NCBI GenBank assembly: GCA_023417515.1
Contig: JAEZFL010000004.1
Span: 1 to 31,247, forward strand
Reading direction: 5' to 3'
Source of the DNA: Pseudomonadota bacterium
GTDB taxonomy: Bacteria; Pseudomonadota; Alphaproteobacteria; Sphingomonadales; Sphingomonadaceae
DNA: 31,247 nt
Every line of letters starts with the position of its first letter. Within the stretch, counting starts at the first letter, position 1. A program made the position numbers and the translations under genes. This document shows, piece by piece, positions 7,933-15,256 of the stretch. The notes beneath the pieces are model-generated. The model had not been told where the DNA came from. It was given only the letters and a program-made list of their open reading frames with translations, and did not search any database.

Positions 7933-8676
7933 TCAGGCGCCGGTCACGCAGGGGCTGGTCGCGCCGCGGCCGTTGGGACCCCAGCGGCGGAAGCCGTTCG
8001 AGTCGACGTGGAAGCGAACGCCCGAATAGAAGCCGAGGCCGGTCCGATAATCGCGGCCGTCGCGGGCATGGGCACGGCAGACCTCGCGGATCAGGTCGCC
8101 GCGGCTGACGCTGGCCGAGACCGGCACCAGGTCGAGCGCGAAGAAATGGCGGTGGGCCGAAGCGGGGGCGCCGTTCGAGCAGCGGTTGAGCTCGGGGTTG
8201 CGATAGCCGGACACCGGCTGGACCGCGCCGACCGCGGGGATGACGTCGCGCTTCACGAACTGCAGCGTCTTGACGATATTGTCCCACTTGTCGCGCGGGG
8301 CGACCTCGAAGCCGGCGGCGCCGCACTCGCGGAAGGACGAGGAGGTCCGCACCAGCTGCCACACCGGAACGACGTCGCCGACGCCATTGGCCTCGAGATG
8401 GTTCTGGAACTCGGTGAGGGCGTCGCGATTGGCGGGCGAGCGGGCGAGCCAGGCGGCGAAGTCGGCGCGGCTCTGGCCCGGAGTGATCTCGGGGCCATTG
8501 TCCTGCGCGAAGCTGTCGATCCGGACCGGAACGGCGGCGGTCATCGTCGTGGCCGTGCTGGTCAGCCCGGCGTGGGCGGCCGGCTGTGCCTGGGCGACCG
8601 GAGCGGTGGCCGTGGCCGGAGCCAGAGTGAGCGAAAGCGCCGCCGCAAGCGCGGCTCCAACCGTGAATTTTTGCAT
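7933..8676 (-). CDS. Exported M15-type zinc peptidase (D-Ala-D-Ala carboxypeptidase family), copy A
   Basis: 247 aa with a signal peptide (about 1-30, MQKFTVGAALAAALSLTLAP). The zinc site of Peptidase_M15_3 is complete: SAHRHFFALD (H175 and D182) and RFHVD (H223). PVSGYRNPELN (154-164) is the conserved loop of this family, whose members trim peptidoglycan stem peptides in the periplasm. C118, C166, C200 and C243 are also in copy B, consistent with disulfides in a secreted enzyme. Roughly half of its residues match copy B upstream. I chose the ATG at 8676; the longer ATG at 8730 adds 18 residues without a signal-peptide logic. Transcribed 63 nt after copy B. Confidence 0.87.
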   Translation of the reverse strand: MQKFTVGAALAAALSLTLAPATATAPVAQAQPAAHAGLTSTATTMTAAVPVRIDSFAQDNGPEITPGQSRADFAAWLARSPANRDALTEFQNHLEANGVGDVVPVWQLVRTSSSFRECGAAGFEVAPRDKWDNIVKTLQFVKRDVIPAVGAVQPVSGYRNPELNRCSNGAPASAHRHFFALDLVPVSASVSRGDLIREVCRAHARDGRDYRTGLGFYSGVRFHVDSNGFRRWGPNGRGATSPCVTGA

Positions 8677-8739
8677 GCACTTGATATAGTTGGCTTTTCG
8701 GCGCTGTGACCCCGGCGCCGCGCAGCTCAACCCAGGCGG

Positions 8740-9495
8740 CTATCGATTCGTCGCAGATTCTCGTTGCGGCGGCGGATTCGATGGAACTTCTTGCAGAGTG
8801 GGTGAAAGCGGCGCGGGAACGACCGGAATCGGCGGCGGCAGAGGTGGCGCCAGGGGGTCCTCGCCGCGCTCGATCACGGCACAGGGGGATTCGTTGCCGA
8901 GCGGGCCGGCCGAGCCCCAGCGGCGGAAGCTGCGCGTGTCGACGTGGAAGCGGGTGAAGGCATAGAAGCCGAGGCCGACGCCGCTTGCCGACCCCTTGCG
9001 GCGGTGGACCCGGCACATCGCCCCGAAGATCCGGCGGCGGTCGAGCGGCTTCAGCGGCACGAGGTCGAGGGCGCTGTAATCGCGGTGGGCGCTGCCCGCC
9101 GAGCCGCGCGCGCACAGGTTGAGGCCGGGGTTGCGATAGCCCGACACCGCCTGGACCGGGCCGACCGCGGGCACGACGTGGCGGCGGACGAAGCGCAGGG
9201 TGGCGGCGATATTCTCCCAATATTTGCGCGGCGGCACCTGGAAAGGCGGGCCGTTGCACTCGCGCCACATCGTCGCCGTGCGCAGCACCTGGAAGGTCGG
9301 AAGGATGCCGTAGACCTGCTTGCGCCGAAGCCAGGCCTCGAAGGCGCGAACCTCGGCGGCGACATGCGGCTTGGCGGCGAGGAAGGCGTGATAGGCCGCC
9401 TCGCTCTGTCCCTCATTGGGCAGCTCCTGCGCGGCCGCGGGCGCGGCGAAAGCGGCGAGCAGGATCGTCGCGAGGAGGAGCCGCGGTCGGAACAT
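8740..9495 (-). CDS. Exported M15-type zinc peptidase, copy B, with proline-rich tail
   Basis: 251 aa with a signal peptide (MFRPRLLLATILLAAFAAPAAAQ). Zinc ligands H137 and D144 (SAHRDYSALD) and H184 (FHVD) are intact, as is VSGYRNPGLN. Compared with copy A it has a short, different linker before the fold and an extra C-terminal tail (about 213-251) with many prolines (LAPPLPPPIPVVPAPLSP), perhaps for anchoring in or crossing the cell wall. Starts at 9495 or 9507 are both possible; 9495 gives the cleaner signal peptide and has AGGG upstream. It is the first gene of the M15 pair, just downstream of an inverted-repeat element. Confidence 0.86.
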   Translation of the reverse strand: MFRPRLLLATILLAAFAAPAAAQELPNEGQSEAAYHAFLAAKPHVAAEVRAFEAWLRRKQVYGILPTFQVLRTATMWRECNGPPFQVPPRKYWENIAATLRFVRRHVVPAVGPVQAVSGYRNPGLNLCARGSAGSAHRDYSALDLVPLKPLDRRRIFGAMCRVHRRKGSASGVGLGFYAFTRFHVDTRSFRRWGSAGPLGNESPCAVIERGEDPLAPPLPPPIPVVPAPLSPTLQEVPSNPPPQRESATNR

Positions 9496-9560
9496 CGGCC
9501 CTGGCATAACCGAGACTCGGCGATTGCCAATGGGGCGGTCGCGACGTGACGTCACCCAGC

Positions 9561-9644
9561 CGTCATGCCGAACTCGTTTCAGCATCCATCGTCGGGCTTC
9601 GCCGTGGGTGGAGGAATGGACCCTGAAACAAGTTCAGGGTGACG
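9561..9644. repeat. Intergenic imperfect inverted repeat (REP-like)
   Basis: Arms at 9561-9587 and 9617-9644 match in about 22 of 28 positions when one is reverse complemented; core words CGTCA, GAACT.GTTTCAG and TCCA. The spacer is about 29 nt. Sequences with CCTGAACTTGTTTCAGG are scattered through many sphingomonad genomes. It lies between two divergent genes and may fold as a cruciform or mRNA hairpin. Confidence 0.7.
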
Positions 9645-9691
9645 AATGTGAGTGCATCGCGCCTGCTTGCGCAGCTTCGGTGCTGTGTTAA

Positions 9692-9701
9692 TGTCATGAC
9701 A
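9692..9701. promoter_or_regulatory. Small perfect palindrome upstream of the YncE-like gene
   Basis: TGTCATGACA is a 10-bp perfect dyad, 19 bp before the start codon at 9721. The position suits an operator near a promoter, but a 10-mer palindrome can occur by chance. Confidence 0.3.
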
Positions 9702-9720
9702 CACTAGCCGGAGCCTGCGC

Positions 9721-10704
9721 ATGAATCTGTTGATCCTCGCCGCCGCCGCTTTCTTCGCCCAGGGCGACAACCCTGCCCCCTCCCCGAGCGGGGCGACGGG
9801 AACGCTGCTGGTCGGCAACAAGGGCGAGGACACAGTCAGCTTCATCGACCTCGCCACCGGCCGCGAGCTCGGGCGGTCGCCGACGGGGCGGATGCCGCAC
9901 GAGATCGCCATCTCGCCGGACGGGCGCCACGCCGCGGTGGTCGCTTATGGCGGGCGAACCATCGACATCTTCGACATCGCGACTCGCGAGCGGGTGCGCT
10001 CGATCGACCTGTCGCCGAACGAGGGGCCGCACGGAATCGCCTGGCTTCCCGACGGCCGGATCCTCGCCACGACCGAGCGAAGCCAGTCGCTGAGTGTCGT
10101 CGACACGCGCCAGCGCGACTCGGTGACTGCCATCCCCACCGGCCAGCGCGGTACTCACATGGTCGCTGTGAGCCCCGATTTCCGGCGCGCCTTCACCGCC
10201 AACATTCCCGACGGCACGGTGAGCGTCCTCGACCTCGCCGGCGGCGCCAAGCTTCGCGATATCCAGGTGGGCGGCAATCCCGAAGGGATCGCGCTGAGCC
10301 CGGACGGGCGCACCCTGTGGGTCGGCGACCTCCAGGGCGCGCGGGTCCAGGCGTTCGACACGGAGAGCTTCGAGCGGGTCGCGGAGGTCGCGACCGGGCC
10401 GGTCCCGATCCGCGTGCTGGCGAGCCCGGACGGGCGCTGGATCGTCACCTCCAATCTCGGCTGCGGCTGCCTTACGATCATCGACGCCGCGACCCGAGCG
10501 GTCGTCCGGACGGTCCCGGTCAGCGGCGATCAGCAGGCGGGGCAGGTGACGATCCTGTTCTCGGCCGACGGGCACCGACTCTACGCCGCGGAGACAGGGC
10601 GCAACCAGGTCGCCGAGATCGACATGGCGACGGGCGCGGTGGTTCGCCGCCTCGATGCCGGGCGCCAGGGCGACGGCCTCGCCATCGCTCCGGCTGCCCG
10701 CTAG
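9721..10704 (+). CDS. Exported YncE-like beta-propeller protein (YVTN repeats)
   Basis: 327 aa, signal peptide at the start (MNLLILAAAAFFAQG). Seven-bladed beta-propeller repeats are visible as recurring GTLLVGNKGEDTVSFIDLAT, AISPDGRHAAVVAYGG, TLWVGDLQGARVQAFD and LYAAETGRNQVAEIDMATG, each blade carrying a D-x-x-T/D-G turn. Such proteins bind ligands or partners; some are cell-surface or metal-related, and no catalytic residues can be assigned. GGAG lies 7 nt upstream of the ATG. CGCG around 248-253 (NLGCGCLT) gives a local Cys pair. The next gene starts 9 nt after its stop, so both are probably cotranscribed. Confidence 0.8.
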   Translation: MNLLILAAAAFFAQGDNPAPSPSGATGTLLVGNKGEDTVSFIDLATGRELGRSPTGRMPHEIAISPDGRHAAVVAYGGRTIDIFDIATRERVRSIDLSPNEGPHGIAWLPDGRILATTERSQSLSVVDTRQRDSVTAIPTGQRGTHMVAVSPDFRRAFTANIPDGTVSVLDLAGGAKLRDIQVGGNPEGIALSPDGRTLWVGDLQGARVQAFDTESFERVAEVATGPVPIRVLASPDGRWIVTSNLGCGCLTIIDAATRAVVRTVPVSGDQQAGQVTILFSADGHRLYAAETGRNQVAEIDMATGAVVRRLDAGRQGDGLAIAPAAR

Positions 10705-10713
10705 AGCCAGGGC

Positions 10714-11031
10714 ATGACCCCACTTTCCGTCGATCTTCCCCATAGTCTCGGCCGGGCCGAGGCCCGGCGCCGGATCGAGAACGGCACCGGCAGCCTCGGC
10801 CGGCATCTGCCCGCCGGCGCTACCGTCCAGAGCGACTGGGCCGGCGACAAGCTCAACCTCGCCATCGGCCTGATGGGCCAGGACGTGCGGGCGGCGGTCG
10901 ACGTCCAGGAGACACTGGTGCGGGTCGAGATCGTGCTTCCGCCGGCGCTCGGCTTCTTCCGACCGCTGATCGAGGCCGGCATCCGCAAGGGCGGCGAGCA
11001 GATGCTCGAGGACAAATCGAAGAAGAGCTGA
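10714..11031 (+). CDS. Polyhydroxyalkanoic acid system family protein
   Basis: 105 aa. Matches the small PHA_gran_rgn-type family found near PHA granule genes: start LSVDLPHSLGRAEARRRIENG (5-25 region), middle SDWAGDKLNLAIGLMGQ, end LPPALGFFRPLIEAGIRKGGEQML. The exact role is unknown; it may bind lipids or hydrophobic ligands. No PHA synthase or phasin is in this window, so the context does not confirm a PHA role. Follows the propeller gene by 9 nt. Confidence 0.78.
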   Translation: MTPLSVDLPHSLGRAEARRRIENGTGSLGRHLPAGATVQSDWAGDKLNLAIGLMGQDVRAAVDVQETLVRVEIVLPPALGFFRPLIEAGIRKGGEQMLEDKSKKS

Positions 11032-11048
11032 TCGCGGTGAAACCCACC

Positions 11049-11139
11049 CCGCTCGCCCTGAGCTTGTCGAAGGGCTGCCCTTTCTCTTGTCTCGTTCGAA
11101 CGAAGAAGGACAGGCCGTCGACAAGCTCGGGCCGAGCGG
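11049..11139. repeat. Intergenic inverted repeat with palindromic centre
   Basis: Arms 11049-11073 and 11115-11139 match in about 22 of 25 positions when one is reverse complemented (core AGCTTGTCGA). The loop holds the perfect palindrome CGTTCGAACG (11092-11101 region), flanked by partly complementary CCTTTCT and AGAAGG, so a long cruciform or transcript hairpin is possible. It follows the PHA-system gene and may act as a terminator, though no T-run is obvious. The word GAGCTTGTCGAAGG is typical of sphingomonad intergenic repeats. Confidence 0.7.
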
Positions 11140-11215
11140 AGGTCGGGGCTCTTTGCGCGCCCGCCCGCGCCCGCTAAGCATCACCTGAGAGTATAGCGGT
11201 CCGGGGGAGTCCTGC

Positions 11216-12538
11216 ATGCGTCATGTCGCGGTGATCGGATCGGGGCCGGCCGGCTATTACAGCGCGGAGGCGCTGCAGAAGATCTACGGGGCGGACGTCC
11301 ATGTCGACGTGATCGACCGAATGCCGGTGCCCTACGGCCTGATCCGCTTCGGAGTCGCCCCCGACCACCAGTCGATCAAGGCGGTGTACAAGCGCTACGA
11401 GAAGGTGGCGCTGAGCGACAATGTCCGCTTCGTCGGCAACGTCACGGTCGGCCAGGACGTGGGCATCGACGAGCTCCAGCGGCTCTACGACGCGGTGATC
11501 ATCGCCACCGGGGCGCCGCTCGACCGGCCGGTCGGAATCCCGGGCGCCGATCTGCCCGGGGTGGTCGGATCGGCGGCGTTCGTCGGCTGGTATAACGGCC
11601 ATCCCGACTTCGTCGGCCTCGCGCCGAGGCTGGACACGGCGAGCGCGGTGGTGATCGGCAACGGCAATGTCGCGCTCGACGTCGCCCGCATCCTGTCCAA
11701 AACCGCGCGCGAGTTCGAGGGATCCGACATCGTCGCCGACGCGCTGGCGGCGCTCCAGGGCTCGGCGATCCGGGACATCCACGTGCTCGGCCGGCGCGGC
11801 CCGCACCAGATCGCGATGACTCCGAAGGAGCTGGGCGAGCTCGGCCATCTCGAACAGGCGGCGCCGAGCGTCGACCCCGCCGATCTGCCGCCGGTCGAGG
11901 CGGATTCGGCGCTCGATCCCGGGCTGCGCAAATCGGTCACCATCCTGCGCGAGTTCGCCGCCAACCCGCCCGCCGGCGACAAGCCCAAGACGATCGACTT
12001 CGACTTCTTCGCCAAGCCCGTCCGGATCGAGGGCGACGGCAAGGTCGAGCGGGTGATCGTCGAGCGGACCGAGCTCGATACCGACGGCCGCGCGACCGGC
12101 ACCGGAGAGACCTATGCGATTCCGTGCGGACTGGTGATCAGCTGCATCGGCTACCGGACGCCGCCGATCGACGGCGTGCCCTATGATTCGGACCATGGCC
12201 GTTTCGCCAATGACGAAGGGCGCATCGGCGACGGCCTCTATTGCGTCGGCTGGGCGCGGCGCGGGCCTACCGGCACGATCGGCACCAACCGGCCGGACGG
12301 CGCCGCCATCGCCGACCTCGTCCATGCCGATTTCGGCACCGCGATCAGCCGCAAGGCGGGCCGGGCCGGTCTCGACCGCCTGCTCGGCGAGCGCGGAGTC
12401 GACGTGGTCACGTTCCGCGACTGGCAGAAGATCGAGGCCGCCGAGGCCGAGCGCGCCCGCGACGGATCGCCGCGCGAGAAATTCACCGATGTCGACGAGA
12501 TGTTGCGGCAGCTCGGGATCGGCCGCACCACGGATTGA
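11216..12538 (+). CDS. Ferredoxin-NADP reductase, adrenodoxin-reductase (FprA) type
   Basis: 440 aa flavoprotein transferring electrons between NADP(H) and ferredoxin in the cytoplasm. FAD site GSGPAGYY (8-15), with the family's RMPVPYGLIRFGVAPDH (35-51). NADP site GNGNVALDVAR (148-158). The C-terminal FAD cap reads GWARRGPTGTIGTNRPDG, exact for adrenodoxin-type reductases. Length is normal (about 450). GGGGGAG lies 7 nt upstream of the ATG, and an inverted repeat lies upstream of that. It is followed by a lipoprotein gene 13 nt later. Ferredoxin partner not in the window. Confidence 0.93.
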   Translation: MRHVAVIGSGPAGYYSAEALQKIYGADVHVDVIDRMPVPYGLIRFGVAPDHQSIKAVYKRYEKVALSDNVRFVGNVTVGQDVGIDELQRLYDAVIIATGAPLDRPVGIPGADLPGVVGSAAFVGWYNGHPDFVGLAPRLDTASAVVIGNGNVALDVARILSKTAREFEGSDIVADALAALQGSAIRDIHVLGRRGPHQIAMTPKELGELGHLEQAAPSVDPADLPPVEADSALDPGLRKSVTILREFAANPPAGDKPKTIDFDFFAKPVRIEGDGKVERVIVERTELDTDGRATGTGETYAIPCGLVISCIGYRTPPIDGVPYDSDHGRFANDEGRIGDGLYCVGWARRGPTGTIGTNRPDGAAIADLVHADFGTAISRKAGRAGLDRLLGERGVDVVTFRDWQKIEAAEAERARDGSPREKFTDVDEMLRQLGIGRTTD

Positions 12539-12551
12539 GGGGAGAATGACC

Positions 12552-13130
12552 ATGCCGAACAGCTTCACCAGCCGCCTTCGCCGCTTGGGCGCGGGCACCG
12601 CAGCCATCCTTCTGATCGCCGGCGCGGCCGCCTGCGGGGGCGGGTCGGACAGCGCCGATCGCGGCGACGGCAAGATGAAGTCGATGCTGGGCGGCGGCGA
12701 GCGCAACGAGAGCGGCGACAGGAATGGCGGCGAGCGCGGCAATGGCGAGCGCGGCGCCTCCGACCGCGGCAACGGCGAGCGCGGCGCGAGCGAGAATAGG
12801 GGCGAAACCATCCGCATGGGCTCCGACAGCCAGCGCGGCGGCGCCGACAATTTCGACCGGCGCGTGCGCATCGTCAACAATAGCGGCCAGACGATCAGCT
12901 TACTGCGCGGCTCGCCGACCAGCGACCAGAATTGGGGCGCTGACCGCATTCCAACGCTGACCCTGTCGGCCGGCCAGACGACCATCGTCGACTTCAACGA
13001 CGGCAACGGCGAGTGCCGCTACGACCTCCAGGCGACCTTCGCGGACGGCACCACCCGCGAGCAGCGCGGCGTCAACATCTGCCAGGTGTCGGAGTGGATC
13101 GTCAGCGACGACGGAAGCGCGGCGCGCTAG
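12552..13130 (+). CDS. Lipoprotein with decapeptide repeats and Trp/Cys-containing C-terminal domain
   Basis: About 192 aa. Signal peptide MPNSFTSRLRRLGAGTAAIL ends at LIAGAAAC, a lipobox-like site that would place it as a lipoprotein. Residues after the cysteine are a hydrophilic linker with direct repeats of RGNGERGAS spaced by 10 residues (about 62-85). The C-terminal domain (RVRIVNNSGQTISLLRGSP, NWGADRIPTLTLSAGQTTIV, CRYDLQATFADGTTREQ, NICQVSEWIV) is a compact beta domain known in many proteobacterial exported proteins of unknown function. I chose the ATG at 12552; GGGGAG lies 8 nt before it, whereas the ATG at 12546 is too close. Confidence 0.65.
   Translation: MPNSFTSRLRRLGAGTAAILLIAGAAACGGGSDSADRGDGKMKSMLGGGERNESGDRNGGERGNGERGASDRGNGERGASENRGETIRMGSDSQRGGADNFDRRVRIVNNSGQTISLLRGSPTSDQNWGADRIPTLTLSAGQTTIVDFNDGNGECRYDLQATFADGTTREQRGVNICQVSEWIVSDDGSAAR
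12735..12787. repeat. Tandem 30-bp repeat in the lipoprotein linker
   Basis: Units at 12735-12757 and 12765-12787 agree in 22 of 23 positions, with a period of 30 bp (10 residues, RGNGERGAS plus one). Short in-frame repeats like this can change copy number by slippage. Confidence 0.75.
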
Positions 13131-13158
13131 CCGCCTGGGCGGTCGAACCGCACCTGAG

Positions 13159-13179
13159 CCCTCCCCATTGTGGGGAGGG
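13159..13179. repeat. Hairpin between the lipoprotein gene and tRNA-Pro
   Basis: CCCTCCCCA (13159-13167) and TGGGGAGGG (13171-13179) make a 9-bp stem with a 3-nt loop. No T-run follows, so termination is uncertain. The CCTCCCC hairpin resembles other intergenic repeats in such genomes and also the one at the right edge of the window. Confidence 0.6.
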
Positions 13180-13244
13180 GCTGACGCAATCAGGCCGATC
13201 GAGCTCCAGTCGCGAAAAGCGCGCGCGGCGGGCGTTCGGAGCGC

Positions 13245-13273
13245 TTGAACTTGCCGAACTCGGCCCCTATAGA
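13245..13273 (+). promoter_or_regulatory. Promoter of tRNA-Pro
   Basis: TTGAAC (13245-13250) and TATAGA (13268-13273) are 17 bp apart, a strong housekeeping sigma-type promoter. Transcription would start near 13280, giving a short 5' leader before the mature tRNA at 13324. Confidence 0.65.
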
Positions 13274-13323
13274 CCCGCCTCTGCCTCCGCCGGCCCGGTC
13301 TCGACCGGGCCCGGACGATCGGT

Positions 13324-13400
13324 CGGGGAGTAGCTCAGCCTGGTAGAGCACTGTCTTCGGGAGGCAGGGGCCGGAGGTTCGAATCCTCTCTCCCCGACCA
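13324..13400 (+). tRNA. tRNA-Pro (anticodon CGG)
   Basis: 77 nt including an encoded CCA. Acceptor stem CGGGGAG (13324-13330) pairs with CTCCCCG (13390-13396). D arm GCTC...GAGC. Anticodon arm CTGTC/GGCAG around the 7-nt loop TTCGGGA, giving anticodon CGG for Pro codon CCG, a heavily used codon at this GC content. T arm GGAGG-TTCGAAT-CCTCT with one G-T pair at its base. Discriminator A. The next gene converges from the minus strand with 34 nt between them. Confidence 0.96.
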
Positions 13401-13434
13401 ACATCTTTCTTCGCCGCTGGAATAGCCGGACGCC

Positions 13435-14739
13435 TCATTGCGGGGGCGGCGGCGGGCGCGTCGGAGTTACCCGCCAGATCGTGTTGGAGAGGTCGTCGGC
13501 GACGATCAGGGCGCCGCGCGGGTCGAGGGTCACTCCGACCGGCCGGCCGCGCGCCTTGCCGTCCTGGCCGAGGAAGCCGGTGACGAAGTCGACCGGCGGG
13601 CCGGCCGGGCGGCCGTTGCGGAACGGAATGAAGATGACCCGGTAGCCGACCGGCGGGCTTCGGTTCCAGCTGCCATGCTCGCCGACGAACAGACCGTCGG
13701 CAAATTGCGCGCCCATCACCGGGCTCGAGAATGCGAGGCCGAGCGTGGCGACGTGAGAGCCGAGCGCGTAGTCGGGGCGGACCGTCGCGGCGACGAGCGC
13801 CGGGTTGGCGGGCCGGACCCGAACGTCCGGGTTCGGTCCCCAATAAGCATAGGGCCAGCCGTAGAAGGCGCCTTCGCGGACCGAGGTGACGTAATCGGGC
13901 ACGAGATTGGGGCCGATCTCGTCGCGCTCGTTGACCGCGGCCCAGAGCTGGCCGGTGCCGGGCTGGAAGGTGAGGGCGGTCGGGTTGCGAAGGCCGGTCG
14001 CGAATGGGCGGTGGGCGCCGGTCTGGGCATCGATCTGCCACACCATCGCGCGGTCGACCTCGGCGGTCATGCCGCGCTCGGTGATGTTGCTGTTGGAGCC
14101 GATGCCGACATAGAGGAAGCGCCCGTCGGGGCTCGCGGCGAGCGCCTTGGTCCAATGGTGATTGATCGCCGAGGGAAGGTCGGTGACCTTGACCGGCGCG
14201 CCGCTCGCGCGGGTCTGGCCGGGCTGATAGTCGAAGCGCACCAGCGCGTCCTGGTTGGCGACGTAGAGATTCGAGCCGACCAGGGCGAGGCCGTAGGGCG
14301 CGTTGAGATTATCGGCGAAGATCGCACGGCCCTCATAGGTGCCGTCGCCATCGGCATCGCGCAGGATGGTGAGGCGGTTGCCGCCGCTCACCGAGCTGGT
14401 GCCCTGTGCCTTGATGACGCCGGCGATGACGTCCTTGGGCGTGAGGCGGGGGGCACCGCCGCCCCTGCCCTCGGCGACGAGGATGTCGCCATTGGGAAGG
14501 ACGAGCGTCTGGCGCGGGATGGCGAGATCGGTCGCGATCGGAGTGATCGTGAAGCCGTCCGGCACCGTCGGGCGCTGATCGCCCCAGCCGGTCGGCTTGG
14601 AGATCAGCATCGACGGCAGAAGGCCGCGCTGCGGCTCGGGGAGCGGCGGGTTGGGGCCGTAGGTCGGCGCCTGGGTCTCGCTTCCGCAGGCGGTGACGAG
14701 AGCGGTGGCGGCAAAGGCGAGGAGGATCCGGCGCGTCAT
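13435..14739 (-). CDS. Sorbosone-dehydrogenase-type PQQ quinoprotein, lipoprotein
   Basis: 434 aa. Signal peptide MTRRILLAFAATALVTAC with a lipobox (VTAC) at residue 18, so an envelope lipoprotein is likely. Family hallmarks of the L-sorbosone dehydrogenase / soluble aldose dehydrogenase propeller: LPNGDILVAEGRGGGAPR, LNAPYGLALVGSNLYVAN, INHHWTKALAASPDGRFLYV, GLRNPTALTFQPGTGQLW and GEHGSWNRSPPVGY near the end. These proteins oxidise sugars or related aldehydes using PQQ. The actual substrate is not predictable. The ATG at 14739 overlaps the stop of the upstream DUF2231 gene by 4 nt (ATGA). The tail ends in a proline run. Confidence 0.85.
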   Translation of the reverse strand: MTRRILLAFAATALVTACGSETQAPTYGPNPPLPEPQRGLLPSMLISKPTGWGDQRPTVPDGFTITPIATDLAIPRQTLVLPNGDILVAEGRGGGAPRLTPKDVIAGVIKAQGTSSVSGGNRLTILRDADGDGTYEGRAIFADNLNAPYGLALVGSNLYVANQDALVRFDYQPGQTRASGAPVKVTDLPSAINHHWTKALAASPDGRFLYVGIGSNSNITERGMTAEVDRAMVWQIDAQTGAHRPFATGLRNPTALTFQPGTGQLWAAVNERDEIGPNLVPDYVTSVREGAFYGWPYAYWGPNPDVRVRPANPALVAATVRPDYALGSHVATLGLAFSSPVMGAQFADGLFVGEHGSWNRSPPVGYRVIFIPFRNGRPAGPPVDFVTGFLGQDGKARGRPVGVTLDPRGALIVADDLSNTIWRVTPTRPPPPPQ

Positions 14740-15161
14740 GGCGTCACTCCCGCGCGAAGAGTGGAGAAGCCGAGCCAGGTGGCGACGAGGACGAGCAAGG
14801 TGACGATCGCCGACAGGATGAGCGCCTCCGGCATGCTCGCCCAGGAATCCTTGGCATGGACGAGGGCGTCGACGAAGCCGAGCACGAAGGCGGCGAGCAG
14901 GAGCAGGACGTAGATGATCGACCTGCGTCCGCGCCGGCCGCGGATCAGTCCGATCAGCGCCGCCAGAAGCGCGAAGCCGGCGAAGACGAGGCCGCCGACG
15001 ATCAGCCAGGACGCGAAATTCTTCCACTGGATCTGGTAGCTCGCCGAATAGGCCCAGTCGCTGAGCAGGGCGCCGAGGAAGAGCGGGACGGTCCCCGCCA
15101 GAAGCACCGCGTGGAGCGGATGCAGCGGCTTCGCATAGGCCCGATCATGATCGGATGGCAT
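14736..15161 (-). CDS. DUF2231-family membrane protein
   Basis: 141 aa, four predicted membrane helices at about 17-36, 50-73, 81-102 and 112-134. The start HPLHAVLLAGTVPLFLGALLSD is typical of the DUF2231 family, which often accompanies heme or PQQ redox proteins. The ATG at 15161 has GGGGAC about 5 nt upstream. Its stop overlaps the start of the sorbosone-dehydrogenase-like gene by 4 nt, so the pair is translationally coupled. The H at position 17 and the tight link to the quinoprotein suggest an electron-transfer or membrane-anchor role; this is inference. Confidence 0.82.
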   Translation of the reverse strand: MPSDHDRAYAKPLHPLHAVLLAGTVPLFLGALLSDWAYSASYQIQWKNFASWLIVGGLVFAGFALLAALIGLIRGRRGRRSIIYVLLLLAAFVLGFVDALVHAKDSWASMPEALILSAIVTLLVLVATWLGFSTLRAGVTP

Positions 15162-15256
15162 GTCGTCCCCTCTCCCTGTTGCCGGCCATGCGATGCGCGG
15201 CCTCCTCTCCGTAACGAGCCTTCGGGCGAATCGTTGCGCCGACGGTCCGAGCGGCC

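Noticed and set aside
11174..13006. Minus-strand open frame over the ferredoxin reductase gene (610 codons)
   Set aside because: Spans the reductase and part of the lipoprotein gene on the other strand; the plus-strand proteins have FAD and NADP motifs and this frame has none.
13158..13181. Rho-independent terminator after the lipoprotein gene
   Set aside because: The stem is perfect, but no T-run follows on either strand, so it is listed as a repeat hairpin only.
13438..14913. Plus-strand open frame opposite the sorbosone-dehydrogenase-like gene (491 codons)
   Set aside because: Antisense to a gene with strong family motifs; no recognisable domain or ribosome-binding site.
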